A stretch of 38,781 nt of DNA, from NCBI GenBank assembly GCA_902572515.1, contig CACGGJ010000011.1:1-38781 (forward strand). The letters run 5' to 3'. Position 1 is the first letter of the stretch; every line of letters begins with the position of its first letter. This DNA comes from an uncultured Pelagibacteraceae bacterium (GTDB taxonomy: Bacteria > Pseudomonadota > Alphaproteobacteria > Pelagibacterales > Pelagibacteraceae). The notes under the pieces were generated by a model, which saw only the letters and a program-made list of their open reading frames with translations, ran no database searches and was not told the DNA's origin. This document shows, one piece after another, positions 17,037 through 25,427 of this stretch. The translations under genes were made by a program, and so were the position numbers.

Positions 17037-18574
17037 TGAGGAAAAAAATCAAAACAGCTCTCATCTCTGTATCTGATAAAAATAACTTAAAACCATTGCT
17101 AAATATTTTAAAAAAGAACAAAATTAAAATAATTAGCTCAGGTGGAACTTATAAAGAAATAAAAAGATTAAAATTTAACTGTTTAGAGGTATCTAATTTT
17201 ACTAATTCTCCTGAGATTTTGGAGGGTAGAGTAAAAACTCTTCATCCAAAAATCCATGCAGGAATTTTAAATAAAAGAGAAAAAAAATCTCACTTAAAAG
17301 ATCTTAAAGATAATAATTTTGAGAATATTGATTTAGTCATTGTTAATTTTTATCCATTTGAAAAAACTCTTAAAAAAACAAATAATCATCAAAAAATTAT
17401 TGAAAATATAGATGTAGGTGGTCCTACTATGGTTAGATCGGCAGCAAAAAACTACAATGATGTAGCTGTAATAACTTCTTCAGATCAGTATAAGGAATTA
17501 ATTCAAGAACTAAAAAAATTCAAGGGATCTACTTCTTTAAATTTTAGAGAAAAACTATCAAGAATAGCGTTTGCTGAGACTGCGTATTATGACTCTGTGA
17601 TTTCAAACTATTTTAACAAAAAAACAAATACTATTTTCCCCAAGAAAAAAATTTTTCATGGAAATCTGATAGAGCAACTTAGATACGGTGAAAATCCTCA
17701 CCAATTAAGCGCAATTTATTCAGGTAGTTCAAATATGAACTTAAAACAAATTCATGGAAAACAGCTTAGTTATAACAATTATAATGACATATTTAGCGCC
17801 CTAACTATTTCAAGATCTTTCCCAAAAGGAAAGGGAACAGTTATAGTTAAGCACGCAAACCCTTGTGGAGTTTCTGCTAAAAATGATCATTTAGAGAGTT
17901 ATAAGTCCGCTCTTTCTTGTGATCCTGTAAGTGCTTTTGGTGGAATAGTTTCTTGTAATTTTAAAATTAAAAGTGGTTTAGCTGTTGAATTAAATAAGTT
18001 ATTTTTAGAGGTAATAATTGCAAATGGTTTTGATAGCAATGCAATCAAAATATTAAATGCTAAAAAAAACTTAAGATTGATTGATGGAACAAATTACACA
18101 TCAGGAGAACTTTTCAAGTTTGTATCATTTAATCAAGATATAATGATACAATCAGAGGACTTAAATATATTTGCAAAAAAAAATTTTAAAGTTGTATCAA
18201 AACGAAAACCAACATCTAAACAACTTAAAGATCTTATTTTTGCTTTTAATGTATGTAGGTATGTAAAATCAAATGCAATAGTATTAGCATCTAATCAAGC
18301 TACTGTGGGTATTGGTTCTGGTCAACCAAGTAGACTAGATAGTTGCCAAATAGCAATAAATAAAATGAAAAAATTTAATCTTCAGACTGATAATTTGGTG
18401 GCAGCCTCAGACGCATTTTTTCCTTTTGTAGATGGTATCGAAAAATTAGTCCAATCAGGTGTCAGAGCTGTTATTCAACCATCTGGATCAATAAGAGATA
18501 AAGAAATAATTAATTTTGCAAACGAAACTGACACAGTGCTTCTTTTTTCAAAGACAAGACACTTCAGACATTAG
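17036..18574 (+). CDS. purH: Bifunctional AICAR formyltransferase/IMP cyclohydrolase PurH
   Basis: 512 residues, full length. PurH performs the last two steps of IMP synthesis, using 10-formyl-tetrahydrofolate. The N-terminal MGS-like cyclohydrolase domain (about 1-140) shows SSGGTYKEI (34-42) and RVKTLHPKIHAGIL (65-78). The transformylase domain shows YGENPHQ (217-223), the catalytic Lys272-His273 in VKHANPCG, SAFGGIVSCN and DAFFPFVDGIE. The C-terminus RHFRH is the family's usual end. The last 11 bp overlap the convergent pterin dehydratase gene. Confidence 0.97.
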   Translation: MRKKIKTALISVSDKNNLKPLLNILKKNKIKIISSGGTYKEIKRLKFNCLEVSNFTNSPEILEGRVKTLHPKIHAGILNKREKKSHLKDLKDNNFENIDLVIVNFYPFEKTLKKTNNHQKIIENIDVGGPTMVRSAAKNYNDVAVITSSDQYKELIQELKKFKGSTSLNFREKLSRIAFAETAYYDSVISNYFNKKTNTIFPKKKIFHGNLIEQLRYGENPHQLSAIYSGSSNMNLKQIHGKQLSYNNYNDIFSALTISRSFPKGKGTVIVKHANPCGVSAKNDHLESYKSALSCDPVSAFGGIVSCNFKIKSGLAVELNKLFLEVIIANGFDSNAIKILNAKKNLRLIDGTNYTSGELFKFVSFNQDIMIQSEDLNIFAKKNFKVVSKRKPTSKQLKDLIFAFNVCRYVKSNAIVLASNQATVGIGSGQPSRLDSCQIAINKMKKFNLQTDNLVAASDAFFPFVDGIEKLVQSGVRAVIQPSGSIRDKEIINFANETDTVLLFSKTRHFRH

Positions 18575-18908
18575 ATATTTTATCTATTTTTGCAGCAAGA
18601 ATAAAATCACTCTCAGCCAGACCCTTTATCGCATGCGTAAATATTTTAATTCTCGCATAACCCCACCCAAACCAAAGATCAGGATGATGACCTTCAGCTT
18701 CAGCTATTTGTCCAACTTTATTAACAAATTCCTGACTTTTTAAAAAGTTATCAAATTTGAAATTCTTGATTAAATGAAAGCCGTCAATTTTATCTTCTAA
18801 AACTTCCCAGCCATCAACTTTTTTAAGATATTTATGTATCTCCTCCGCATTAAATGGAGGAATATTTCCTTCACAAGGGACACATTTTTTATTTGCTAGA
18901 TCACTCAT
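18564..18908 (-). CDS. phhB: 4a-hydroxytetrahydrobiopterin dehydratase (pterin carbinolamine dehydratase)
   Basis: 114 residues, normal length. The family dehydrates 4a-hydroxytetrahydropterin to recycle the cofactor of aromatic amino acid hydroxylases. The signature is intact: EGHHPDLW with His74, His75 and Pro76, His92 in FTHAIKGL, and Asp101. The N-terminal KKCVPCEGNIPP is also typical. No phenylalanine hydroxylase lies next to it. In organisms without one, members have been proposed to help molybdopterin enzymes or folate metabolism. The gene converges on purH with an 11 bp overlap and begins 11 bp past the 3' end of the tRNA gene. Confidence 0.95.
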   Translation of the reverse strand: MSDLANKKCVPCEGNIPPFNAEEIHKYLKKVDGWEVLEDKIDGFHLIKNFKFDNFLKSQEFVNKVGQIAEAEGHHPDLWFGWGYARIKIFTHAIKGLAESDFILAAKIDKISNV

Positions 18909-18918
18909 AATTTTTTTT

Positions 18919-18993
18919 TGGAGCGGGCAAAGGGGGTCGAACCCTCGACCTTCTCGTTGGCAACGAGACGCTCTACCACTGAGCTATGCCCGC
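18919..18993 (-). tRNA. tRNA-Gly (anticodon GCC)
   Basis: Read on the minus strand, the gene begins GCGGGCATAGCTCAGTGGTA and folds as a complete cloverleaf. The acceptor stem is GCGGGCA/TGCCCGC, the D arm GCTC...GAGC, the anticodon stem TCTCG/CGAGA around loop TTGCCAA, and the T arm GAGGG-TTCGACC-CCCTT. The anticodon GCC decodes GGC and GGU glycine codons. The 3' CCA is encoded (TCCA), 75 nt in all. The downstream phhB start is 11 bp away, so the two may share a transcript. Confidence 0.97.
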
Positions 18994-19114
18994 TTGTTCT
19001 ATAAGTATTAAAACTAGTGCCTTTTTTAATATTAAGCAAGAGACAAAATAATTAGAAAATAAATTTATTATTTTAGGTTTGTGACAAAGTTCAATATTAT
19101 TAAAAAATTATATG

Positions 19115-19123
19115 TGGTATAAT
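19115..19123 (+). promoter_or_regulatory. Extended -10 promoter of the LON-domain gene
   Basis: TGGTATAAT matches an extended -10 element (TGn followed by consensus TATAAT at 19118-19123). No good -35 is seen at normal spacing, which extended -10 promoters can tolerate. A start site about 7 nt downstream would fall at 19130-19131, right at the ATG, predicting a leaderless message. Confidence 0.6.
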
Positions 19124-19130
19124 TTAAATT

Positions 19131-19775
19131 ATGAAAAAAGAAGATCTTCCAAATGAAATCCCTGTGTTTCCTCTTAGTAATTTTATAATATTTCCAAAAA
19201 CTACTGTACCATTAAATATATTCGAACCACGTTATATAGATATGATAAACGATAGTATGAAATCGAATAAATTAATTGGAATGATTCAGCCAAAAACCTC
19301 AAATATTAAACAAATTAAACCTGAATTACATGAAGTTGGTTGTCTTGGAAGAATCACCAGTTTTAGAGAAACAGAAGATGGGAGGTTTTTGATTGAAATT
19401 AAAGGTTTAATTAGATTTAGAAAAATTACAGAATTGGATACAGAAAATAAATATAGAATCTTAAAAATAGATTTTGAAGGTTTCTATCAAGACCTAGAAA
19501 ACAAAAAAGAAAACTTAAAATTTTCTGATCTTGAATTGATTTTTAAAGATTTAAAATCATTATTTGAAAAGAGAGGGTTTATAATTAATTGGAAGGCCTT
19601 AGAAAAGCAAAGTCTTGATGAAACAATTAATGCACTTGCTATGGCATCACCGTTTTCTTTAGAGGAAAAACAAGTTCTGTTAGAAGCTGAAAATTTAGAT
19701 AATAGAAAAGAAAAAATTTCCCAGATTTTAAGCACTTATACTTTTGATAATTTTGACAACACAACAATTCAATAA
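19131..19775 (+). CDS. LON peptidase substrate-binding (LonN) domain protein
   Basis: 214 residues comprising only a Lon N-terminal/PUA-like domain. Typical N-terminal features are EIPVFPLSNFIIFPKTTVPLNIFEPRYIDM (8-37) and GRITSFRETEDGRFLIEIKG (64-83). The rest is helical, with NALAMASPFSLEEKQVLLEA near the end. There is no AAA+ or Ser-Lys protease domain, so this is a stand-alone substrate-recognition domain and not a truncated Lon: the size matches the stand-alone family. The role of such proteins is unclear. The stop is 1 bp from the end of the convergent UbiH-like gene. Confidence 0.93.
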   Translation: MKKEDLPNEIPVFPLSNFIIFPKTTVPLNIFEPRYIDMINDSMKSNKLIGMIQPKTSNIKQIKPELHEVGCLGRITSFRETEDGRFLIEIKGLIRFRKITELDTENKYRILKIDFEGFYQDLENKKENLKFSDLELIFKDLKSLFEKRGFIINWKALEKQSLDETINALAMASPFSLEEKQVLLEAENLDNRKEKISQILSTYTFDNFDNTTIQ

Positions 19776-19776
19776 T

Positions 19777-20844
19777 TTAGAAGTTTATTCCTTTATCAGC
19801 CACACTTGTAAATAATTTATTTATAGAACGGTTTTTTCCTAAAATTTTTACAGATTTGCTTAAAATATTGTTATTAAATTTTCTCTCAAAATTAAAAAAT
19901 TCTTGAACAAAATCAATACCATTTGAAAAAATATAATTTTTATGTTTTATATTTTTTTCAAATTCATAATTTACAGATTTATCAAGAGGCAAACCTAAGT
20001 CTAATTTTTTTTTAATAATACTAATAAAAAGATTTATATCTCTAATTGTCATATTAAAGCCCTGACCAGCAAGTGGGTGAATTCTATGAAGCAAATCACC
20101 AAAAGCTAAAATATTGTTATGAAAATAAGATCTCAAAGTAAATGATTTTAATTCAAAATTTTCAATCTTCTCAATTTTTTTTATTTTATATTTTAAATTA
20201 TGTTTACCTATTAATTTTATTATTTTTTCTCTATTAACATCTTTTAAATTATATATTGAATAAACAATTGAAGTTTTATTTTTTGATAATGGTAAAAAAG
20301 CTAGTGGACCAATTTTAGTAAATATTTGAACAGCAATTTCGTTTGAAATTTTTTCATGACTAATGACAGTTGTGTAAGCAGAACTGTTATAAGCTTTTTC
20401 AATTTTTTTACTAAAATATTTTTTTACAAATGAATTATTGTATTCTGTATTAACTATTAAATTATATTTTTCTAATTTTGATATTTTTTTTTTTAATTTT
20501 ATTTTTTTAAAAAAATTATTTTTAGATAAATTTTTATTTAAAACTTCATATAACTGATGGTTTTTTATTATCGAAAAAAGTTGATTGCTATTTTCAAAAT
20601 TTAATATTTTTTCATTTTTATCAGTATAAATTTCAATTTTTTTTAATTTCCAGCTAATTTTTTCTAAATTTATTATATTTCTATTAAAATAATTAAAGTT
20701 ACTTTTTGAAATACCGATCGTTCTAGAGTGATTAATTTTATAATTTTTATTCGATGAAATTAAATCAACAAAAATATTTTGATTAACTAAAGCTTTTGCT
20801 AAAGTTAAAGCAGTTAAACCTGAACCAAGTATACAAACTCTCAT
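19777..20844 (-). CDS. Divergent UbiH/UbiF-like FAD-dependent monooxygenase family protein
   Basis: 355 residues from the ATG at 20844; a TTG 13 codons upstream keeps the frame open, but the FAD-binding fold starts at MRVCILGSGL, so the ATG is chosen. The N-terminal dinucleotide-binding GSGLTALTLAKAL (7-19) is clear, as is the second FAD motif FGDLLHRIHPLAGQGFNMTIRD (248-269), matching the GD...P..GQG.N pattern of ubiquinone hydroxylases. The middle DG fingerprint is degraded: LIVNTEYNNSFVKKYF (129-144) has NTE where GADG is usual. The substrate is probably a ubiquinone precursor by family, but this copy is unusual and very Lys/Asn-rich. Confidence 0.78.
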   Translation of the reverse strand: MRVCILGSGLTALTLAKALVNQNIFVDLISSNKNYKINHSRTIGISKSNFNYFNRNIINLEKISWKLKKIEIYTDKNEKILNFENSNQLFSIIKNHQLYEVLNKNLSKNNFFKKIKLKKKISKLEKYNLIVNTEYNNSFVKKYFSKKIEKAYNSSAYTTVISHEKISNEIAVQIFTKIGPLAFLPLSKNKTSIVYSIYNLKDVNREKIIKLIGKHNLKYKIKKIEKIENFELKSFTLRSYFHNNILAFGDLLHRIHPLAGQGFNMTIRDINLFISIIKKKLDLGLPLDKSVNYEFEKNIKHKNYIFSNGIDFVQEFFNFERKFNNNILSKSVKILGKNRSINKLFTSVADKGINF

Positions 20845-20885
20845 ATTATTTTTAATTTTAACAACAAAAATTAGATGATACAAAG

Positions 20886-20894
20886 TGGTAAAAT
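20886..20894 (+). promoter_or_regulatory. Candidate extended -10 promoter of ftsK
   Basis: TGGTAAAAT (20886-20894) matches a TGn-extended -10 with one mismatch to TATAAT. It resembles the element before the LON-domain gene (TGGTATAAT). A start site about 7 nt downstream, near 20901, would leave a leader of only about 6 nt before the ATG at 20907. Confidence 0.4.
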
Positions 20895-20906
20895 TGATTC
20901 ATAAAT

Positions 20907-22991
20907 ATGGATATAAAAAAAACAGCTAATTTATTCGCTAATTTTACTATCAAAAGGGTAGCAGAAATTTTTGGGCTAACTGTTTTTTTTGCTGGAATTT
21001 TATTATTATTATCACTACTTACATATTCACCAGATGACCCTAATTTCATTTTTCCAGAAAACACAAAAATTGAAAATATTTTGGGTTTCCATGGAAGTTT
21101 TGTTTCAGATTTATTTTTTCAATCAATAGGACTAACTTCATATTTATTTTCATTTACTTTAATTGTAACTGGCATCAACATTATTAGATGCAAGGAATTT
21201 TTTTTAATAATTGAAAATATATTCTTTGCAATTATTTATTGTATACTTGGAACTTTATTTTTTTCACATTTTTATTCAGATGATTTTACTCTCTATATAA
21301 ATGGTAATGGAGGATTCATAGGTGATTATTTAAATCAAACATTTTTGAATTCTATAATATTAATTAATGATGTAATTTTTTATTATTTTTTAATCGCTCT
21401 AAATATTTTTTTATTTTTGGTAAGTATTAATTTTCATCCAATAAAATTTTATGAATTATTAAAAAATATAAATCGAGTTTTTACTAAAAGACAAAGAAAA
21501 AATTATACTGAAAAAAGCGAAATAATCAGTGAATATATCCCTCAGGAAGAAATAAAAAATCTTATTCAAGAGGATTTGCCTTTTATAAAGACTGATAATA
21601 AAAGCCAAAATAAAACTAAATTTAAATTACCAGACTTGGATTTATTAAAAATTCCTTCAAAAAAAGAAAGGGATAATCTTGAGAAAAGCGAAGCACACGA
21701 TCCTGAATTTTTAGAAAAAATTCTCTTAGATTTTGGTGTTAATGGCAATATCAAAAAAGTTAGCCATGGACCTGTGGTAACTTTAAATGAATTTGAGCCA
21801 GCAGCTGGTGTAAAGGTTTCAAAAATAATTAATTTATCTAATGACATTGCAAGAAATACAAGCTCAGAGTCTGCAAGAATAGCTACAATACCAGGAAGCA
21901 ATACTGTTGGTATCGAACTACCAAACAATATTAGAGAAAATGTTTATTTAAGTGAAATTTTAAATAATTCTGATTTCAAAAAAAGAGATATCAAATTACC
22001 GATCGCATTAGGAAAAAGTATTTCTGGTAAACCTATAGTTGGAGACTTATCATCAATGCCTCATCTACTTATCGCAGGTACAACGGGGTCGGGTAAATCT
22101 GTCTGTATCAATACCATTATTTTATCTCTTCTTTATCGACATACACCTGATAAATGTAAATTTATTTTGATAGATCCAAAAATGCTTGAACTTTCAACAT
22201 ATGAAGGAATTCCACATTTATTGTGTCCAGTAATAACAGAGGCTAAAAAGGCTGCGTCTGTTCTTGGTTGGGTAGTTAAGGAAATGGAGAGTAGATATAG
22301 ACTGATGACTAAAGAAGGAGTCAGAAATATCGATGGCTATAATACAAAACATAAACTTCCAATGCCCTATATCGTTGTTGTAGTTGATGAAATGTCGGAT
22401 TTAATGTTGGTAGCAGGTAAAGAAATTGAAAGCTATATACAAAAATTATCACAAATGGCAAGAGCAGCAGGGATTCACATTATTATGGCCACTCAAAGAC
22501 CTAGTGTTGATGTAATTACAGGAACAATTAAAGCAAATTTTCCAACAAGAATATCATTTCAGGTTACTTCAAAAATAGATAGTAGAACAATTTTAGGTGA
22601 GCAAGGAGCAGAGCAATTATTAGGAAAAGGAGATATGCTATATATGTCTTCTGCTAATCGAATAGTAAGAATTCATGCTCCTTTCGTTTCAGACGGTGAA
22701 ATTGAACAAATTAACAATTTTTTAAGAACACAGGCCGAGCCTGATTATGTCGACGAAATTTTAAATTTTGCAGATGAAAAAGAGATGGGTGATAACCAAA
22801 ATCTAGGTGATAAAGACGAACTCTATCAACAAGCTTTGGAAATTATAAGATCAGAGGGAAAAGCTTCCACTTCTTTTTTACAAAGGAAACTCCAAATCGG
22901 TTACAACAGAGCTGCAAGAATAATTGATATGATGGAAGCAGACGGAATTGTTAGTAAGGCCAATCACGTTGGTAAAAGAGATGTTCTGTAA
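20907..22991 (+). CDS. ftsK: DNA translocase FtsK
   Basis: 694 residues. FtsK is a septum-located hexameric motor that moves chromosome ends toward dif and couples segregation to division. Four membrane helices lie at about 20-40, 68-93, 98-121 and 150-176. A short basic/acidic linker (190-265) is far shorter than in E. coli. The motor has Walker A GTTGSGKS (391-398) and Walker B IVVVVDE (489-495). The C-terminal gamma winged helix (about 635-694) shows QRKLQIGYNRAARIIDMMEADGIV, the region that reads KOPS sites. The stop shares one base with lolA (TAATG). Confidence 0.97.
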   Translation: MDIKKTANLFANFTIKRVAEIFGLTVFFAGILLLLSLLTYSPDDPNFIFPENTKIENILGFHGSFVSDLFFQSIGLTSYLFSFTLIVTGINIIRCKEFFLIIENIFFAIIYCILGTLFFSHFYSDDFTLYINGNGGFIGDYLNQTFLNSIILINDVIFYYFLIALNIFLFLVSINFHPIKFYELLKNINRVFTKRQRKNYTEKSEIISEYIPQEEIKNLIQEDLPFIKTDNKSQNKTKFKLPDLDLLKIPSKKERDNLEKSEAHDPEFLEKILLDFGVNGNIKKVSHGPVVTLNEFEPAAGVKVSKIINLSNDIARNTSSESARIATIPGSNTVGIELPNNIRENVYLSEILNNSDFKKRDIKLPIALGKSISGKPIVGDLSSMPHLLIAGTTGSGKSVCINTIILSLLYRHTPDKCKFILIDPKMLELSTYEGIPHLLCPVITEAKKAASVLGWVVKEMESRYRLMTKEGVRNIDGYNTKHKLPMPYIVVVVDEMSDLMLVAGKEIESYIQKLSQMARAAGIHIIMATQRPSVDVITGTIKANFPTRISFQVTSKIDSRTILGEQGAEQLLGKGDMLYMSSANRIVRIHAPFVSDGEIEQINNFLRTQAEPDYVDEILNFADEKEMGDNQNLGDKDELYQQALEIIRSEGKASTSFLQRKLQIGYNRAARIIDMMEADGIVSKANHVGKRDVL

Positions 22992-23539
22992 TGTTAAAAT
23001 TGTATTTAATTATAATCTTCTTTTTTTTAACATTTTATTCAAATGCAGAAATAAAAGAGAAAATTATTCAAAACCTTAAGAATACAAAAAATTTAGATTT
23101 TAAATTTGAACAAAATGTTAATGGTAAAATAGAGAATGGTAATTGTACGATAGAATATCCAAAGAAAATATTTTGTGAATATGCAAGAAGTAATAATAAA
23201 ATTTTAGTTTCAAATGGAAAATCTTTAGTTGTTAAAACTATTTCGAGCTATTATCGGTATCCTTTAGAAAAAACTCCCTTAAATGTTATTTTGGATAAAA
23301 ATATTCTAATCAATAAAATTAAATCTTTAAAAGAAAGAACAATCGACAATAATCTAATTAATTTTACAATTTTAGAAAATAATAACGAGATAAGTGTATT
23401 TTTTGACAAAAAAACGTATGATTTGATTGGTTGGCAAAACACAGATATGTATCAAAATTTTAATATTACCTTTCTTTCATCTATTAGAAAAAATAGGGTG
23501 CTGTCTAAGAATTTATTTAATATACCTACTCAAAATTAA
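22991..23539 (+). CDS. lolA: Outer-membrane lipoprotein carrier LolA family protein
   Basis: 182 residues. LolA shuttles lipoproteins through the periplasm from LolCDE to the outer membrane. The N-terminus is a signal peptide (MLKLYLIIIFFFLTFYSNA). The mature part has the LolA-like pattern: FKFEQNVNGKIENGNCTIEYPKKI, CEYARSNNKILVSNGKSLVV, then SYYRYPLEKTPLNVIL, where the P-L stretch is typical of the family. Identity is low overall, as is usual for alphaproteobacterial LolA. Placement directly after ftsK is a recurrent order in this class. The stop overlaps the convergent GNAT gene by 4 bp. Confidence 0.88.
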   Translation: MLKLYLIIIFFFLTFYSNAEIKEKIIQNLKNTKNLDFKFEQNVNGKIENGNCTIEYPKKIFCEYARSNNKILVSNGKSLVVKTISSYYRYPLEKTPLNVILDKNILINKIKSLKERTIDNNLINFTILENNNEISVFFDKKTYDLIGWQNTDMYQNFNITFLSSIRKNRVLSKNLFNIPTQN

Positions 23540-24039
23540 ATATTTAATATTTCGGTTTTAAATATTTTCATGCCTCTTGAGATATAGTTATTCAAAGCAT
23601 TTTTATGATCTAAAGAACAAGTATGTACCCAAACTCGTTTGGTATTATTAACAAAGGATTTTTTAATAGCTTCTGACAATAAAAAAGATCCTAATTTTTT
23701 ATTTTGATATTCCTCTAAAATTCCAAAATAGGCAATTTCTGTTTCATTATTTTCTGGATGAAAAATTAATTCAAAAAATCCTACTAGATCACCCCTATGT
23801 TTTAAAACATATGAATTAACATTTTTAGAGGAAACATATTTAATCCATTTTTCTTCTGACCAAGTAAGTCTATCTACCCACTTGTGTTTTTTACCAATAT
23901 TTTTATAAAAAAATTTATTAAGCTGAAAACTAATTGGATCAATTAAACTTAAAGAATAATCTTCAGAGGGTGTGTTTCCTTCGATTAGATCTTGAAGTGA
24001 ATTAATTTCTAAGTAATTTCTTTTAACTTCTTCTGTCAC
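23536..24039 (-). CDS. GNAT family N-acetyltransferase
   Basis: 167 residues. The start is GTG at 24039, overlapping the HIT stop in the arrangement GTGA (4 bp), so translation is probably coupled. The acetyl-CoA-binding core is visible: strand ETEIAYFGILEEYQNKKLGSFLLSEAI, with QNKKLG as the pyrophosphate-binding loop, then RVWVHTCSLDHKNALNNYISRGMKIF, the usual GNAT ending. The substrate cannot be inferred. It is the last gene of the histidine operon run, after the HIT gene, which is not a usual histidine-pathway position. Confidence 0.88.
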   Translation of the reverse strand: MTEEVKRNYLEINSLQDLIEGNTPSEDYSLSLIDPISFQLNKFFYKNIGKKHKWVDRLTWSEEKWIKYVSSKNVNSYVLKHRGDLVGFFELIFHPENNETEIAYFGILEEYQNKKLGSFLLSEAIKKSFVNNTKRVWVHTCSLDHKNALNNYISRGMKIFKTEILNI

Positions 24040-24401
24040 TCCACCATTTTCCCAACTCGTTCTCCTCCAAATAAATGGAAATGCAAGTGAGGCACCTCTT
24101 GACCACCGTGATCACTAATGTTTGCTAAAGCTCTATAGCCTTTGCCTACTTCACTTGAAATACCAAGCTTTTTAGCAACTATATTAATACCTTTTAACAA
24201 ACCAACCATTTCCTCAGAAGAAGCATTTAAACTAAAATCATCTAAGTCAACATATTTTCCTTTGGGAATAACTAGTGCATGAATTTTTTTTTGTGGATTA
24301 ATGTCATGAAATGATAAAACAAAATCGTCCTCATAAATTTTATTACAAGGGATCTCTCCACGTAAAATTTTTGCAAAAATGTTGTTATCGTCGTAATTCA
24401 T
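24036..24401 (-). CDS. HIT family (HinT-like) nucleotide hydrolase
   Basis: 121 residues. HIT proteins hydrolyse nucleoside phosphoramidates or adenylated substrates. The catalytic histidine triad HLHFHLFGG places His105, His107 and His109 as expected, and the N-terminal NIFAKILRGEIPCNKIYEDD followed by FHDINPQKKIHALVIPK (31-47) is characteristic of HinT. Length is normal. The ATG overlaps the hisE stop by 4 bp (ATGA), and the GNAT gene starts inside its own stop. Confidence 0.95.
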   Translation of the reverse strand: MNYDDNNIFAKILRGEIPCNKIYEDDFVLSFHDINPQKKIHALVIPKGKYVDLDDFSLNASSEEMVGLLKGINIVAKKLGISSEVGKGYRALANISDHGGQEVPHLHFHLFGGERVGKMVE

Positions 24402-24670
24402 TTTTTTCTTTTTTCCAGCTCTGACATTACCTCTTCAATTTTTACATCATTAGCCTCTAAATACATTAGCAAATGGTAAAATACATCCGCAGCTTCATGA
24501 ATTTTATTAGAATTTTTCTCTACAGCTTCAATTAATTCATCAACTTCTTCTAAAACTTTTGCTTTACTTAATGATTTATCTGCAAGCAGCTTATTAGTAT
24601 ATGAACCTTCAACAGGTGAAAATTTTCTCTCTCTTGCAAGTTTTATTAAGTTTTCTAAGGTATTAAGCAT
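24398..24670 (-). CDS. hisE: Phosphoribosyl-ATP diphosphatase HisE
   Basis: 90 residues. HisE hydrolyses phosphoribosyl-ATP to phosphoribosyl-AMP, the second step of histidine synthesis. As an all-helical MazG-like pyrophosphohydrolase it shows the metal-binding acidic cluster EEVDELIEAV (41-50) and HEAADVFYHLLMYL (58-71), together with the N-terminal GSYTNKLLADK segment. It is a stand-alone HisE, not the HisIE fusion; no hisI is in the window. It sits 1 bp after hisF and overlaps the HIT gene by 4 bp. Confidence 0.96.
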   Translation of the reverse strand: MLNTLENLIKLARERKFSPVEGSYTNKLLADKSLSKAKVLEEVDELIEAVEKNSNKIHEAADVFYHLLMYLEANDVKIEEVMSELEKRKK

Positions 24671-24671
24671 A

Positions 24672-25427
24672 TTAAATTCTAACAGGAATTCCTTTTGAAT
24701 CCAAATATTCCTTAGCTTCTTTTACAGAATGTTTGCCATAGTGAAATATTGAAGCTGCTAAAACTGCACTTGCATTTCCTAATTTAATTCCATCTACTAA
24801 ATGATCTAGATTTCCAACTCCACCTGAGGCAATAACTGGAATATTCACCATAGAAGATATCTTAAACATTAGGTCAATATCATAACCAACTTGAGTACCA
24901 TCTCGATCCATAGAAGTAACTAGTAGCTCTCCTGCCCCGCTATCTTCCATTTTTTTAGCAAATTCTATTGCATCATTTCCTGTATTGTTTCTGCCACCGT
25001 GAGTGAAAATTTCCCATTTATCTCCATTTTTTTTAGCATCAATTGCAACAACAATGCATTGTGACCCAAATTTTTTTGAACTTTCTACAACTACTTCCGG
25101 ATTTTGAACTGCAGCAGTATTGATTGATACTTTGTCTGCACCACAGCTCAGTAGTTTATTAATATCCTCAACACTTCTAACACCTCCTCCAACCGTCAGA
25201 GGAACAAAGCATTTCTTCGACGTTTTATCTACTACATCATAAATAGTATCTCTATTTTCATTTGATGCAGTAATATCTAAAAAGCAAATTTCATCTGCTC
25301 CACCGTCTGAATAAATTTTAGCTTGTTCGACAGGATCTCCTGCGTCCTGCAGATCAACAAAGTTAATTCCTTTTACAACGCGTCCATTTTTAACGTCTAA
25401 ACATGGTATAATTCTATTTTTAAGCAT
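24672..25427 (-). CDS. hisF: Imidazole glycerol phosphate synthase cyclase subunit HisF
   Basis: 251 residues. HisF uses ammonia from HisH to convert PRFAR to imidazole glycerol phosphate and AICAR. The catalytic acids are Asp11 ([15 protein letters not shown]) and the Asp in VVAIDAKK at about 130. Phosphate-binding loops GGGVRS and ASGGVGN are present, as is the [15 protein letters not shown] block. The start overlaps the hisA end by 8 bp. AICAR released here feeds PurH, also in this window. Confidence 0.98.
   Translation of the reverse strand: MLKNRIIPCLDVKNGRVVKGINFVDLQDAGDPVEQAKIYSDGGADEICFLDITASNENRDTIYDVVDKTSKKCFVPLTVGGGVRSVEDINKLLSCGADKVSINTAAVQNPEVVVESSKKFGSQCIVVAIDAKKNGDKWEIFTHGGRNNTGNDAIEFAKKMEDSGAGELLVTSMDRDGTQVGYDIDLMFKISSMVNIPVIASGGVGNLDHLVDGIKLGNASAVLAASIFHYGKHSVKEAKEYLDSKGIPVRI

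Noticed and set aside
18516-18743. Open frame of 75 codons on the plus strand after purH
   Set aside because: It overlaps the end of purH and lies opposite the well-supported pterin dehydratase gene. Its composition fits a reverse-strand shadow.
19777-20883. Longer form of the UbiH-like protein starting at TTG 20883
   Set aside because: The added 13 residues precede the first strand of the FAD-binding fold and approach the ftsK promoter; the ATG at 20844 places MRVCILGSG at the N-terminus as in the family.
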